64,000 nucleotides of DNA from Pseudomonas sp. HN11 (GCF_021390155.1 NZ_CP089985.1:2429001-2493000); one strand, 5' to 3'. Numbered from the stretch's first letter, positions 40,371 to 54,200 are shown. Numbers and translations: made by a program. The notes: generated by a model from the sequence alone, not told the origin.

Positions 40371-41996
40371 ATGACCATCTCTCGACGTGGGTTCATCGCA
40401 GGCCTGGCACTGACAGGTGCCGCGGTGCCGGCAGCTTTCTATGCCCATCGCGAGTTGACGCGCGAAGAAGAATTCCCCATCACCCCAGGCGAAGCCACGG
40501 TGGACCTGGCCGACACCGCCGGCCAGCACCTGGCGAACACCCTGCGCGGGGTCTGGAACCTGCGCCTGGAGGGCCGCGACGCCGGCCTCAAGGGCCTGCC
40601 GCTGCAAGGTTTAGAACTGCTGCTCGACATCGCCCCTCGCGGGCGTGGTCTACGCGGCTACCTGGACACCGCCGCCAACCTGCGCGCCGAAGGTGAACCG
40701 CGATACCGCGTGCTGGGCGATCTACTGACAGGGGAGAGCGCCGTGCTCTACTGGCGGCTGATCGATCGCGACTCGGTCGATGGCACGCCGGCCTACGAAT
40801 TCAAGATGACCCTCGATCAGGTCTGGGCGGATTTTGCCAACGCCGGCAGCAGCACCCTGAGCGGGCAGATCTTTGACCTCGACCGGCCGCTGGCGTCTGT
40901 TGAGCGCGATAATCGCTTTATCGCCCATAAGCAGTGGTTTCCCGAAGCCCGCGAACGCATCGGCCTGAATCCAACCCTGCTGGCCTGGCTGATTTCACCC
41001 GAGCACCGCCTGTTTCATCAACTGTGGCACGCCACCCGTGACCAGTGGCACAAACTCTCCGAAGAAAAACGCGACGCCCTGCGCGGCATTGGCTGGCAAC
41101 CCGGCCCGCGTGGCCAGGAGCGTGACGCCCGGGGCAAGCGCAAGGACCGCAACGGCTCGGGCATCGACTTTTTCTTTATGCACCGGCATATGCTGGGAAC
41201 CGCGCGTTCCATGCAGGCGATTGCTTCGTGGCGGCAATTTCCTGAGCCTCAGCCGGCATTGGAACGTGATCGCCTGGGCTTCCTGCGCTACTTCGATAAC
41301 CACGATGGTTTCGCTCTGCCGCCCACGTGGTCGGCCCCGGACGACAGCGACTACACCCAATGGGTCAGCGACATCAAGGCGGCCGAAACGTATCACAGCA
41401 ATTTCCAGGTGTGGGAATCTCAATACCGCGACCCACGTTACCTGGCCCAATTCACCCTGGGGCAGTTGGGTTCCGAGATGGAGCTGGGGCTTCACGATTG
41501 GCTGCACATGCGCTGGGCCTCGGTGCCGCGTGACCCGTCCAATGGTGCGCCAGTGCCTTTCGCCCGCGACCCCTCGGATTTCGCCCCACGCTGGTACGCG
41601 GCGGAAAACGACTTCCTCGGCGATCCGTTTTCCTCGCATGTGAACCCCGTGTTCTGGCACTTCCACGGCTGGATCGATGACCGTATCGAAGACTGGTTTC
41701 GCGCCCATGAGCGCTTCAACCCAGGGGAAGTGAGCCGCATGGAGGTCAACGGCGTAGCCTGGTTCGCGCCGGGCCGCTGGGTTGAAGTCGGCGACCCGTG
41801 GCTGGGTCCGGACACCCATGGCTGCAGCACCACGCCGGGGTTGCAGATGGGTCGGTCGATGGAGATGGACCCGGAGACCATGAAACTGGCGCTGCGCATT
41901 ACCTTTGGCGAAGACGAGGGTGTGTTGCAGGACTTGTTCAAACGGGTGCCGAAGCGGCCGTGGTATGCACGTCACCTGAAGCTGAAAACCCCTTGA
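40371..41996 (+). CDS. pvdP: PvdP, periplasmic tyrosinase of pyoverdine maturation
   Basis: PvdP is a copper tyrosinase that oxidises the D-Tyr of ferribactin to begin forming the fluorescent chromophore. The 541-residue protein starts with a twin-arginine signal (SRRGFIAGLALTGAAVPAAF, residues 4-23), so it is exported folded. Copper-ligand histidines typical of the family are visible in FMHRHMLGTARSM (about residues 269-281), in LHDWLHMRWASVPRDP (about 375-390) and in NPVFWHFHGWIDDRIEDWF (about 425-443). Its length fits P. aeruginosa PvdP (about 544). It is the last pyoverdine gene on this side. The next gene starts 235 bases later and belongs to a different pathway. Confidence 0.95.
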   Translation: MTISRRGFIAGLALTGAAVPAAFYAHRELTREEEFPITPGEATVDLADTAGQHLANTLRGVWNLRLEGRDAGLKGLPLQGLELLLDIAPRGRGLRGYLDTAANLRAEGEPRYRVLGDLLTGESAVLYWRLIDRDSVDGTPAYEFKMTLDQVWADFANAGSSTLSGQIFDLDRPLASVERDNRFIAHKQWFPEARERIGLNPTLLAWLISPEHRLFHQLWHATRDQWHKLSEEKRDALRGIGWQPGPRGQERDARGKRKDRNGSGIDFFFMHRHMLGTARSMQAIASWRQFPEPQPALERDRLGFLRYFDNHDGFALPPTWSAPDDSDYTQWVSDIKAAETYHSNFQVWESQYRDPRYLAQFTLGQLGSEMELGLHDWLHMRWASVPRDPSNGAPVPFARDPSDFAPRWYAAENDFLGDPFSSHVNPVFWHFHGWIDDRIEDWFRAHERFNPGEVSRMEVNGVAWFAPGRWVEVGDPWLGPDTHGCSTTPGLQMGRSMEMDPETMKLALRITFGEDEGVLQDLFKRVPKRPWYARHLKLKTP

Positions 41997-42231
41997 AAGG
42001 CGCTGCGGTGAGCGCTCCCGCCACCGATTGAACCAACTCGGTTCACGCTTGTCCCCGCTTCCCATGTCACCCCCCGCCAGCCAAATCCCTTAATTTTCCA
42101 AGCCTGTCGGAAGCCTCTCCAGGTCTCCGGCTGCGCCCGCTTTTTTTGGATGCGGGGCGCACAGCACCCGATTCAAGCGGCAGCTGAAAACGGACTTTCT
42201 TCTCCACCGTGACTTATCAGGCAGGTTACCC
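41997..42231 (+). other. Intergenic region between pvdP and viscB
   Basis: This gap must hold the end of the pvdP transcript and the viscB promoter. I see an imperfect inverted repeat (TGCGCCCGC near 42131 with GCGGGGCGCA near 42152) whose loop holds a run of seven T, which is not a standard terminator. There is no TAAAT-N16-CGT element. A CAGGCAGG stretch near 42220 may serve as the viscB ribosome site. Confidence 0.45.
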
Positions 42232-45200
42232 ATGCAGTTCAGCGAATTATTGGCAGCGATTTCCACCCATGCGATCCGTCTGCAACTGGAAGAAGGCGAC
42301 CTGATCATCCTCGGTGACGACGAAGCACTGGACGATGCGCTGTGGGATCAATTGATCGCGCACAAGCCCCGGCTGCTCGAACTGGTAGCCGAACATGGCG
42401 GCGACTGGCTGAGCCCGGCCTACCGCATCACCCCGGACATGCTGCCCCTGGTCAGTCTCGACCAGTCGGCCATTGACCGTATCGTCGCCGCCATCCCTGG
42501 GGGCGCGGCGAATGTGCAGGATGTCTACCCGCTGGCGCCGCTGCAGGAAGGCATGCTTTACCACCATCTGTCGGCGGAGCAGGGCGACCCTTACGTGCTG
42601 CATGCACAGTTCGAGTTCGACAGCCGCGCGCGTTTGCATGCGTTTGCCGAAGCGTTGCAATGGGTGATCGATCGCCACGATATCCTGCGCACCTCCATGG
42701 TCTGGGAGCGTCTCGACGAGCCGTTGCAGGTGGTGTGGCGCAAGGCGAGCCTGGTGTGCGAGGCCGCGGATGTCGATACCCGCAACTACCGCATGGACCT
42801 GGGCCAGGCGCCGCTGCTGCGGCTGGTGTTTGCCGAAGACCCGTCCAACGGCCGCGTGGCGGCAACGCTGCTGTTTCACCACACCATCCTTGATCACACC
42901 GCGCTTGATGTGGTTCGCCATGAAATCCAATTGTACCTGGCGGGCGAGCAGGCTCAGGCGGGAGAGCCCGTGTCGTTTCGCAGCTATATCGCCCAGGTGC
43001 GCCATGGCGTCAGCGAGCAGGCCCATGAGGCCTTTTTCCGCGAGATGCTGGCGGATATTGACGAGCCGACGCTACCCTTCGGTTTGCAGGACGTACAAGG
43101 CAATGGTCTCGGCATCGACGAAGCGCGCATCCCGGTCGACAGCGCGCTAAGCCGTCGTTTGCGCATCCTGGCGCGCCCCCTTGGCGTGAGTGTGGCAAGC
43201 ATGATGCACCTGGCGCTGGCCCGCGTACTGGGCGTGGTTTCCGGCCGTGACGCCGTGGTGTTCGGCACCGTGATGCTTGGGCGCATGGGGGCGGGCGAGG
43301 GGGGTGAACGGGCCTTGGGCATGTTCATCAACACCTTGCCCTTGCGCGTGGACGTGGGCGGGCAGGGCGTGCATGCCGGGGTCAAGGCCACCCACGAACG
43401 CCTGACCACCTTGCTCAACCACGAACATGCGTCCCTGGCGCTGGCCCAGCGTTGCAGTGGTGTCGCCGCACCGACGCCGCTGTTCAGCGCTATGCTCAAC
43501 TACCGCCACAGCGCCGCCACGGACATGGCCGAGGTGATCGAGGTGGCCGAGGGCATCCGCGTGCTCAGCGCTGAGGAGCGCACCAACTACCCGCTGACGG
43601 TCAATGTCGATGACCTGGGTGAAGATTTCGCCCTGACCGTGATGGTCGACGCGTCGATTGGTGCCGCACGTGTCGCCACTTACCTGCACACCGCCCTGGC
43701 AAGCCTGGCCGATGCCCTGGAACAGCGACCGGATATGCCGCTCAGCGGCCTGAACATCCTGCCCGACGCCGAACGCCACACCCTGTTGCACCACCTCAAT
43801 GAAACCCCCGCGCACTACGCCGACACCGCCCTGATCCATCAACACGTCGAAACCCACGCCGCCGCGCAGCCCGAAGCCATAGCCTTGCGCTTTGACAACC
43901 AACGCGTGAGCTACCGCCAACTCAACGAGCGTGCCAACCAGGTCGCTCATCGCCTGCTGGCCCAAGGCATCCGCCCTGATGACCGGGTGGCGATCTGCGT
44001 AGAACGTGGCCCTGAGATGATCATCGGCCTGCTCGGCATCCTCAAGGCCGGCGCCGGCTATGTGCCGATCGATCCGGCCTACCCGCTGGAGCGGATCGCC
44101 CACACCCTGGCGGACAGCACGCCTTTGGCCGTCCTGGTGCAAGCCAATACCCGTCACTTGGTCGGCGACCTGCCGGCGATCGACCTCAATGACGTGCGCG
44201 GCGAATCCATCGTCAATCCACGGGTCACTGTCAGTCCGGCCAACCTGGCCTACGTGATCTACACCTCAGGCTCCACCGGCCAGCCCAAAGGCGTGATGAT
44301 CGAACACCGCCAGGTGGCACGCTTGTTCACCGCCACCGAGCACTGGTTCGGCTTCAACCGCAACGACGTGTGGGCGTTGTTCCACTCCTTCGCCTTCGAC
44401 TTTTCGGTATGGGAAATCTGGGGCGCGCTGATGCATGGCGGCCAGTTGCTGATCGTGCCGCAACTGGTCAGCCGCTCACCGGATGAGTGTTATTCGCTGC
44501 TCTGCGAAGCCGGCGTGAGCATCCTCAATCAGACGCCGAGCGCTTTTCGCCAGTTGATTGCCGCACAAAGCCAGAACCCGCAATCCCATTCCTTGCGCCA
44601 GGTGATTTTCGGCGGCGAGGCGCTGGAGCCGGGCATGCTCAAGCCGTGGTACGCCCGTGCGATCAACGCGGGGACGCAACTGGTGAACATGTACGGCATC
44701 ACCGAAACCACCGTGCACGTGACTTATCGCGCCCTGGAAGCGGCGGATGCACAGTTGGTCGGCGTCAGTCCGATTGGTGTGCGCATTCCTGACCTGCAGC
44801 TGTATGTGCTGGATGCGCGCCGTGAGCCACTGCCGTTTGGGGTGGTTGGCGAGTTGTACGTCGGCGGTGCCGGTGTGGCCCGTGGTTACCTCAACCGTGA
44901 TGTGCTGACCGCCGAACGTTTCCTGGCCGACCCAATCACCGGCCAGCGCATGTACAAGACGGGCGACCTTGGCCGCCTGCTGGCTGACGGTAGCGTCGAA
45001 TACCTGGGGCGCAACGATGACCAGGTGAAGATCCGCGGTTTCCGCATCGAACTGGGCGAGATCGAAGCGCGCCTGGCCACTGCTTCCGGGGTGCGTGACG
45101 CAGTGGTCATCGCTCGTGAAGACGAACCGGGTGACAGGCGCCTGGTGGCTTACGTGATTGCCGAAGGGCAATTGCGTGCCGCCGACCTGCGTGATTATCT

Positions 45201-48200
45201 GCTGCTGAGCCTGGCCGAACACATGGTGCCCAGCGCCTTTGTGTTGCTGGATAAATTCCCGCTGACCACCAACGGCAAGCTCGACCGCAAGGCACTGCCC
45301 GCGCCGGACGCAGACGCGCTGGCCCGTCGCGGTTACGAAGCCCCGCAAGGCGCGGTGGAAACCGCCATTGCCTCGATCTGGCAAGACCTGCTCAAGCTCG
45401 ATCAGGTGGGCCGCGACGACAACTTCTTCGAGCTGGGCGGGCATTCCTTGTTGGCGGTCAAGCTGATTGAACGCATGCGTCAGGTCGACCTCAGCGCCGA
45501 CGTACGCGTACTGTTCGGCCAACCGACCCTGGCGGCACTGGCCGCTGCGGTGGGCGGGCAACAGGAGGTGCAGGTCCCGGCCAACCTGATTACCGACGGC
45601 ATCCAGCAGATTACCCCGGACATGGTGCCGTTGGTGGAATTGGACCAGGCGGCCCTCGACCACATCATCCAGAGCATGCCCGGGGGCATCAACAACGTGC
45701 AGGACATCTACGGCCTGGCGCCATTGCAGGCCGGCATTCTTTATCACCACCTGGCAACCACCGAGGGCGACCCCTACGTGTTGCAGGTGCAGTTCAGCTT
45801 CAACGACCAAACGGCGGTGGATGCATTTGTCCGCGCGCTGCACAGCGTGATCGAGCGCAACGATATCCTGCGCACCGCGATTCTCTGGGAAGGCCTCAAC
45901 GAGCCGGTGCAGGTGGTCTTGCGCCAGGCAGTGCTGGCCGTCGAGCGCAGCGAGGAGACACTTGCCCAACTGCAACAACGCTTCGACCCTCGTCACTTTC
46001 GCCTCGACCTGAGTCGCGCTTCACTGATGCGCTTTGCCTACTCAGAAGATCAAGGCCGTTTTGTCGGCATTCTGCTGTTGCACCACATCCTGCTGGATCA
46101 CACTGCTTTGCAGGTGCTGGTGGATGAAATGAGTGCCAGCCTGTCCGGCAACAGTGCGCAATTGCCCGATGCCGTGCAGTACCGCAACTACGTGGCCCAG
46201 GCGCGACTTGGGGTCAGCCAGGCCCAGCACGAAGCGTTCTTCAGCGAGATGCTCAGCGATATCGATGAGCCGACCTTGGCCTTCGGCCTGCAGGATGTGA
46301 ATGGCGACGGCAGTGGCATCCTCGAAGCCCATCTGCCGCTGGAACCTTCACTGAGCCTGGGCCTGCGCGAACAGGCGCGGCAACTGGGGGTGAGCACTGC
46401 AAGCCTGGTGCATTTGGCCTGGGCCCAGGTGCTGGGGCAGGTCTCCGGCCAGCAGGAGGTAGTGTTCGGCACCGTGTTGCTGGGGCGCATGCAGGGCGGT
46501 GAGGGCGCCGACCGCGCGTTGGGCATGTTCATCAACACCTTGCCGCTGCGGGTCAGCCTCGGCACCGTCGGTGTACAAGCCGGCGTGCGCGCCACCCATG
46601 CACGCCTGGCGCAATTGCTCGGGCATGAGCACGCCTCGCTGTCCCTGGCCCAGCGTTGCAGCGGCGTGCCGGGTTCGTTGCCGCTGTTCAGTACCTTGCT
46701 CAACTATCGCCACAGTGCACCGGGGGAATCACCGGGGGACAGCCCGTTCGCAGCCTGCGGTATTCAGATTCTCAGTTCCGAAGAGCGCAGCAACTACCCG
46801 CTGGTGCTCAACGTCGATGACCTGGGCACAGGCTTTGCGCTCACCGTGCAAGGCGTGGCGACCCTGGAGGTGCAACGCGTGGGCGACTACATGCTCACCG
46901 CATTGCGCCACCTGGTGACCGCGTTGCAGCAGGCGCCCACCACGCCGTTGCAGGCCGTGTCGATCCTGCCGGCGGCCGAACGGCATCAACTGCTGGTGGA
47001 GTTCAACGCCACTGCCCGAGACTACCCGTCGCAACTCACCGTGCACCAGTTGTTCGAAGCCCAGGCGCTGGCTCGTCCAGAAGCAGTCGCGGCCGTGCAT
47101 GGCCAGCTTTCGTTGAGTTATCGCGACCTCAACCGTCGCGCCAACCGCCTGGCCCACCACTTGCTCAACCAGGGTGTGCAGCCGGGCGAAAGCTTGGCGA
47201 TTGCGCTGCCGCGCTCCCTTGATTTGCTGATCTGCCAGCTGGCGATCCTCAAGTGCGGCGCGGTGTATGTGCCGCTGGACGTCAATGCGCCCGTCGAGCG
47301 CCAGGCGTTTATCGTGCAGGACAGTGGCGCGCACCGGGTGCTCAATAACCTGGCCGACCTGAACCTGAATGACCAGTCGCCACGTAATCCTGAACTGCCG
47401 CAGTCCGCCGAAAGCGTCGCCTACATCCTCTACACCTCTGGTTCCACCGGGGCGCCCAAAGGGGTGCAAGTGCCGCACCGCGCCATCTCGCGCCTGGTGC
47501 TCAACAACGGTTATGCCGACTTCAACGAACACGACCGCGTGGCGTTCGCCTCCAACCCGGCCTTCGATGCCAGCACCCTCGACGTGTGGGCGCCGTTGCT
47601 CAATGGCGGCTGTGTGGTGGTGGTCGAGCACGAGGTACTGTTGTCCCAGGCGGCCTTTGCGTCGTTGTTGCAGGAGCAATCCGTCAGCGTGCTATGGATG
47701 ACCGCCGGGCTGTTCCACCAGTACGCCGACGCGCTGATGCCGGTGCTCCGCCAGTTACGCTACTTGATCGTCGGTGGCGACGTGCTTGACCCGCAGGTGA
47801 TCGGCCGGGTGCTTGAACAGGGCAAACCCCAGCACCTGCTCAACGGCTACGGGCCTACCGAAGCCACCACGTTTTCCACCACCTTCGAGATCACCTCGGT
47901 GGGCGAGGGTGGCATTCCCATCGGCCGGCCGATTGCCAATGCCCAGGCCTACGTACTGGACCCACGCCAGCAACCCGTGCCGCTGGGCGTGGTGGGCGAG
48001 CTGTACATCGGCGGCGCGGGTGTGGCCAAGGGCTATTTGAACCAGCCACAACTGACCGCCGAAAAATTTATCCCGAACCCGTTTGGTGAAGGGGTGCTGT
48101 ACCGCACCGGTGACCTGGCCTGCTGGCAGGCCGACGGCACCTTGCTGTACCAGGGACGCAATGACCTGCAGGTGAAGATCCGGGGGTTCCGTATCGAGCC

Positions 48201-51200
48201 CGGTGAGATCGAAACCTGCCTGGCCGGCTTGCCTGGCGTAAAGGACGCCGTGGTGCTGGCCCGCGAAGATGAGCCCGGCGACAAGCGTCTGGTGGCCTAC
48301 TACACCGCCAGTGAGCCGCTGGAGATCGAAGCGCTGCGTGCCCACCTGCAAGGCCTGTTGCCGGACTACATGGTGCCCTCGGCTTATGTATGGCTGGAGC
48401 TGTTGCCATTGACCGCCAACGGCAAACTTGACCGCAAAGGTCTGCCGGTGCCGGACCAGAGCGCGCTGCTCAGTCGTGGTTTCGAAGCGCCGGAAGGCGA
48501 AGTGGAAACCCAGCTGGCGCAGATCTGGCAGGACGTGCTCAAGCTGGAACGCGTTGGCCGTCACGATCACTTCTTTGAATTGGGCGGGCATTCATTGCTT
48601 GCGGTCAGCCTGATCGAGCGCATGCGCCAGGTCGGCCTGAGCTGTGACGTGCGGGTATTGTTCAACCAGCCAAGCCTTGCGGCGCTGGCCGCTGCGGTGG
48701 GCAGTGGCCGGGAAATTGTAGTGCCGGCCAATGGCATTCCAACGGATTGCACGCAGATCATGCCGTCGATGCTGACCCTGGTGCAGCTCGACCAAACGGC
48801 CATCGAGCGAATCGTCGCGGGCGTGCCTGGCGGTGCTGCGAACGTGCAGGATATCTACCCGTTGGCGCCGTTGCAGGAAGGCATTCTTTACCACCACATC
48901 AGTGCCGAGCAGGGCGATCCGTACCTGCTGCAATCGCGCATGGCGTTCGACAGTATCCAGCGCCTGCATGCGTTCATGGATGCGCTGCAACAGGTGGTGG
49001 CCCGCCATGACATACTGCGTACCGGTGTGGTCTGGGAAGGGCTGGACAGCCCGGTGCAAGTGGTGTGGCGCGAGGCGCAGCTGGTTGTCCAGGAGGTTGC
49101 CTTGGACCCGGCGGACGGCGGCGTCATCGAACAACTGCATGCACGCTTCGACGCCCGCCATTACCGCCTGGACATCACCCAGGCGCCGCTGCTGCGCATG
49201 GTTTTCGCTCAGGATCCGCAACACAACCGCGTCGCGGCGATCCTGCTGTTCCACCATCTGGCGCTGGACCACACCGCCATGGAAGTGGTGGGCCAGGAGA
49301 TGCGTGCATTCCTGTTCAACCAGGCGCAGGACTTGCCCGAAGCGGCGCCGTTCCGCAACTACGTGGCCCAGGCGCGCCTGGGTGTCAGCGTGGAGGAGCA
49401 CGAAGCGTTCTTCCGCGACATGCTCGCCGACGTGGATGAGCCGACTTTGCCGTTCGGCGTGCAGGACGTGCAGGGTGATGGGCGTGATATCGAAGAAGCC
49501 GAACTGCCGGTGGAGGCAGCGCTGGCCCATCGGGTGCGCGAACAGGCGCGGCAGCTCGGCGTGAGCGCGGCGAGCCTGATGCATCTGGCCTGGGCGCAGG
49601 TGCTGGGGCTGGTGTCCGGGCGTGACGACGTGGTGTTCGGCACCGTATTGATGGGCCGCATGCAAGCTGGTGACGGCGCAGACCGCGCGCTGGGCATGTT
49701 CATCAACACCTTGCCGCTGCGCGTCGATGTGGCGGCGCCAGCTGCGCTCGCGGTCAAGGCGACCCATGGGCGCTTGAGCGCCTTGCTCGGTCACGAACAT
49801 GCATCCCTGGCGCTGGCCCAGCGTTGCAGTGGTGTGGCGAATGCTTCGCCGCTGTTCAGTGCCTTGCTCAACTACCGTCACAGTACTCCCGGCGAAATGG
49901 CCCGCGACGGGCAGGGTATCTGGGAAGGTGTGCAGTTGCTCGGTGGTGAGGAACGCAGCAACTATCCGCTGACCTTGAGTGTGGATGACCTGGGTGAAGG
50001 CTTCGGCCTGACCGTCTTGGCGCTGCCGCAGATCGGTGCCCAGCGGATGTGCACCTACATGCATAACGCCGTCGACCAGTTGGTCGAGACGCTGGAAAAC
50101 GCACCGAAGACTGCGCTCAACCAGCTACCGATTCTACCAACGGCGGAGCGCGAAACCTTACTGCGTGAGTTCAATGTCACCGCCAGCGATTTCCCCAGGG
50201 GCCACACGGTTCATGGGGCGTTCGAGGTCCAGGCCGAGCGCCAGCCTCACGCCATCGCCGTGGTGCAAGACGGCGAATCGCTGACTTACCAGCAACTCAA
50301 CACCCGCGCTAACCAATTGGCCCACCATCTACTGCAACAGGGCGTACAGCCCGACGATCGCATTGCCCTCTGCTGCCGTCGCGGCCCCCAGATGCTGGTG
50401 GGCTTGCTGGGCATTCTCAAGACCGGCGCCGGCTATGTGCCGATTGACCCGGCTTATCCCGCCGAGCGTATTGCCTATCTGCTGCAAGACAGCGCCCCCG
50501 TGGCGGTGTTGGCTGAGGCCAGTACCCGCGATCTACTCGGCGCGGTTGCCAGCCTCGACTTGCACGATCCGCGCCTGCAGCAGTTCGCCGCCAGCAACCC
50601 GCAACTCAACGCGTTGAACCCGGCCCACCTGGCCTACGTGATCTACACCTCCGGCTCTACCGGCCAGCCCAAGGGCGTGATGGTGGAACACCGCACCGTG
50701 GAAAACCTGGTGCATTGGCACTGCGAGGCCTTTGGCCTGGATGCGACGGGCCACACCAGTAGCGTCGCCGGTTTCGGTTTTGATGCGATGGCCTGGGAGG
50801 TCTGGCCGGCGCTGTGCGTGGGCGCCACCCTGCACCTGCCGCCAGCCCATGTCGGCAATGAAAACATTGATGAATTGCTCGCCTGGTGGCTGGCGCAACC
50901 GCTGGACGTCAGCTTCCTGCCCACGCCCGTGGCCGAATACGCCTTCAGCCAGAACCTGCAACACCCCAGCTTGCGCATCCTGCTGGTCGGCGGTGACCGC
51001 CTGCGCCAGTTCACCCAGGAGCGACGCTTTGCGGTGATCAACAACTACGGCCCCACCGAAGCCACGGTGGTTGCCACCTCCGGCCGCGTGCGCGCCGGGC
51101 AGGCGTTGCATATCGGCCGGCCCATCGCCAATGCCAGCGTTTACCTGCTGGATGCGCACTTGCGTCCGGTGCCGGTGGGCGTAGCGGGGGAGCTGTATGT

Positions 51201-54200
51201 GGGCGGCAGCGGCGTGGCGCGTGGCTACTTGAACCGCCCGGACCTGAGTGCCGAGCGCTTCCTGCAAGACCCGTTCAACAAGGGCCGCATGTACCGCACC
51301 GGCGACCTGGCCCGTTGGTTGCCCGATGGCAATATCGAGTACCTGGGACGTAACGATGATCAGGTCAAAGTGCGTGGCGTGCGGGTTGAACTGGGTGAAA
51401 TCGAAAGCCGCCTGGCCGCACTGGATGGCGTCGTTGAGGCGGTGGTGCTGGTGCGCGAAGGGCGTTTGATTGCCTGGTTTACCGAACGGCAACCGGTGGA
51501 TATCGACACCCTGCGCGCGCAACTGCACGCCCAGTTGCCGGATGCCCTGGTGCCGGTCGCCTATGTGAAGCTGCATGCATTGCCCCTGACCGCCAACGGC
51601 AAGCTGGACCGCAAGGCGCTGCCGCAACCGGATCAGGCGGCGTTGCTGACTCGCGAATATGAAGCCCCCCAAGGCGAAGTCGAAACCACCCTGGCGCGGA
51701 TCTGGGCCGAAGTGCTGCAGGTGGAGCAGGTTGGCCGCCATGACCACTTCTTCGAACTGGGCGGCCATTCGTTGCTGGCTGTCAGCTTGATCGAGCGCAT
51801 GCGTCAGGTCGGCATGAGTGCCGATGTGCGCGTGCTGTTCAGCCAGCCGACCCTGGCTGCGCTGGCGGCTGCCGTGGGCAGTGGGCGCGAAGTGCAGGTG
51901 CCGGCCAATCGCATTCCCGCCGCTTGCCAACGTATTACCCCGGACTTGCTGTCCCTGGTGACGCTCGACCAATCGACGCTCGATCTAGTGGTCGCCCGCG
52001 TGCCCGGCGGCGCCGCCAATGTGCAAGACATTTATCCGCTGGCACCGTTGCAGGAAGGCATTCTCTATCACTACATCACCGCCGAGCAGGGCGATCCGTA
52101 CCTGCTGCAGTCGCACCTGGCGTTTGACAGTGTCGAGCGCCTGCACGCGTTTGCCGAGGCCCTGCAACAGGTCATCAACCGCCATGACATCCTGCGCACC
52201 GGCATCGTCTGGGAAGGTCTCGCACAACCGTTGCAGGTGGTGCAGCGCAAGGCCGAGCTGTCGATGGATGAGCTGCATGTACACGGCGATGTCCTGGCCG
52301 GGCTGCATGAACGCTTCGATGCGCGGCGCTTTCGTCTCGATATCAGCCAGGCGCCGCTGATCCGCCTGGCCTACGCGAAGGACCCGGCCAACGCACGCGT
52401 GGTGGTGGTGTTGCTCTATCACCATATCGTCCTCGACCACACCGCGTTCGACGTCGTGCTGCGCGAAATGCAGGGCTACCTGCTGGGCCATGCGGCCCCG
52501 GCTGCGGCGCCGATGCCGTACCGCAACTACGTGGCGCAGGCGCGTTTGGGTGTCAGCGAGCAGGAACACGAACGTTTCTTTCGCGACATGCTGGCCGATA
52601 TCGACGAACCGACTTTGCCCTTTGGCTTGCAGGATGTGCGCGGCGACGGTCGCGCTATCGAAGAGCACACTGTGTGCCTGGACGGCGACCTCAACCGCCG
52701 CCTGCGTTCGCAGGCCCGGTTGTTGGGCGTGAGCACGGCCAGCCTGTTCCATCTGGCGTGGGGCCAAGTGCTGGCGGCGACCTCGGCCCGGCACAGCGTA
52801 GTGTTCGGCACGGTACTGGTCGGGCGCATGGGCGGCGGCGAGGGCGCGGACCGTGCGCTGGGTGTGTTCATCAATACCTTGCCGCTGCGCCTGGATATCG
52901 ATGATCAAGGCGTGCGCGCCGCCGTTCGCGCCACCCATGCCCGGCTCACCGCGTTGCTCGGGCATGAACATGCGTCCCTGGCGCTGGCCCAGCGTTGCAG
53001 CGGGGTGGCGGCGCCGGCGCCGCTGTTCAGCTCGATGCTCAACTATCGCCATCGCGGCGCCGCCACCCGCTCGCACGGCGCAGAGCAGGCCTGGCAAGGA
53101 ATGCAGACACTGGTCAATGACGGGCGTACCAACTACCCGCTGACCTTGAACGTGGATGATCTGGGCGACGGTTATGACATCACCGCGCTGTCGCAGGTGG
53201 ATGCGCAACGGGTTTGCGCTTACATGCAAACAGCACTGACCGGGTTGGTGCATGCCCTGGAGCAGGCGCCTAATCAGGCGCTGAATCGTCTGCCGATCCT
53301 GGGCGATGAGGAGCGGCATAAACTGCTGATCGAGTTCAATGCCACCGACGTCAGCTACGCCCTCGATCAAACCTTGCACGGCCTGTTCGAGGCTCAGGCA
53401 ATGCGTACGCCGGGTGCCGTGGCGGTGAAGGCTGCTGATCAGCAGATCACTTACCAGCAGCTGAACGAGCGCGCCAACCGCCTGGCCCATCACCTGCGTG
53501 AGCGCGGCGTAACACCGGATTCGCGGGTGGGCATTTGCGTGGAGCGCGGCCTTGATATGGTCATTGGCCTGTTCGCCATCCTGAAGGCGGGCGGCGGTTA
53601 CGTGCCGCTGGACCCGGCGTACCCGCTGGATCGCATTGCTTACATGCTGCAAGACAGCGCCCCGGTCGTGGTCCTGGCCCAAGGTGCGACACGCACATTG
53701 TTGAGCGATGTGCCTGTGATTGATCTGGACCACAACACCTGGCAACACCAGTCCGCGAGCAACCCGCAGGTGCCGGACCTGACTGCGCAGCATCAGGCCT
53801 ATGTCATCTACACCTCCGGCTCCACCGGCCAGCCCAAAGGGGTGATCAACGAACACGCCGGTGTGGTCAATCGCCTGCTGTGGATGCAGGACGCGTATGG
53901 CCTGCAAGCCCATGACGCGGTCTTGCAGAAAACCCCATTCAGCTTTGACGTGTCGGTGTGGGAATTCTTCTGGCCGCTGTTTACCGGCGCCCGCCTGGTG
54001 ATGGCACGTCCGGGTGGCCACAAGGAACCGGCGTACCTGTGCGAAGTGATCGAAGCTGAAAAGATCACCACGCTGCACTTTGTGCCGTCGATGCTTGACG
54101 TGTTCCTGGCCCACGGCGATGTCAGCCAGGCGGCCGGCCTGCAGCGGGTGATGTGCAGCGGTGAAGCCTTGCCGGGCAGCCTGGTACGGCGCTTCAAGCA

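Noticed and set aside
42095..42130. A CAAAT and TTAATTTTCC stretch before viscB as a PvdS promoter.
   Set aside because: No CGT lies 16 or 17 bases downstream and the -35 differs from consensus. Lipopeptide genes are not expected to be PvdS-controlled.
42131..42162. An inverted repeat with a T-run as the pvdP terminator.
   Set aside because: The T-run is in the loop, not after the stem, and one arm has an extra base, so it does not fit a standard terminator on either strand.
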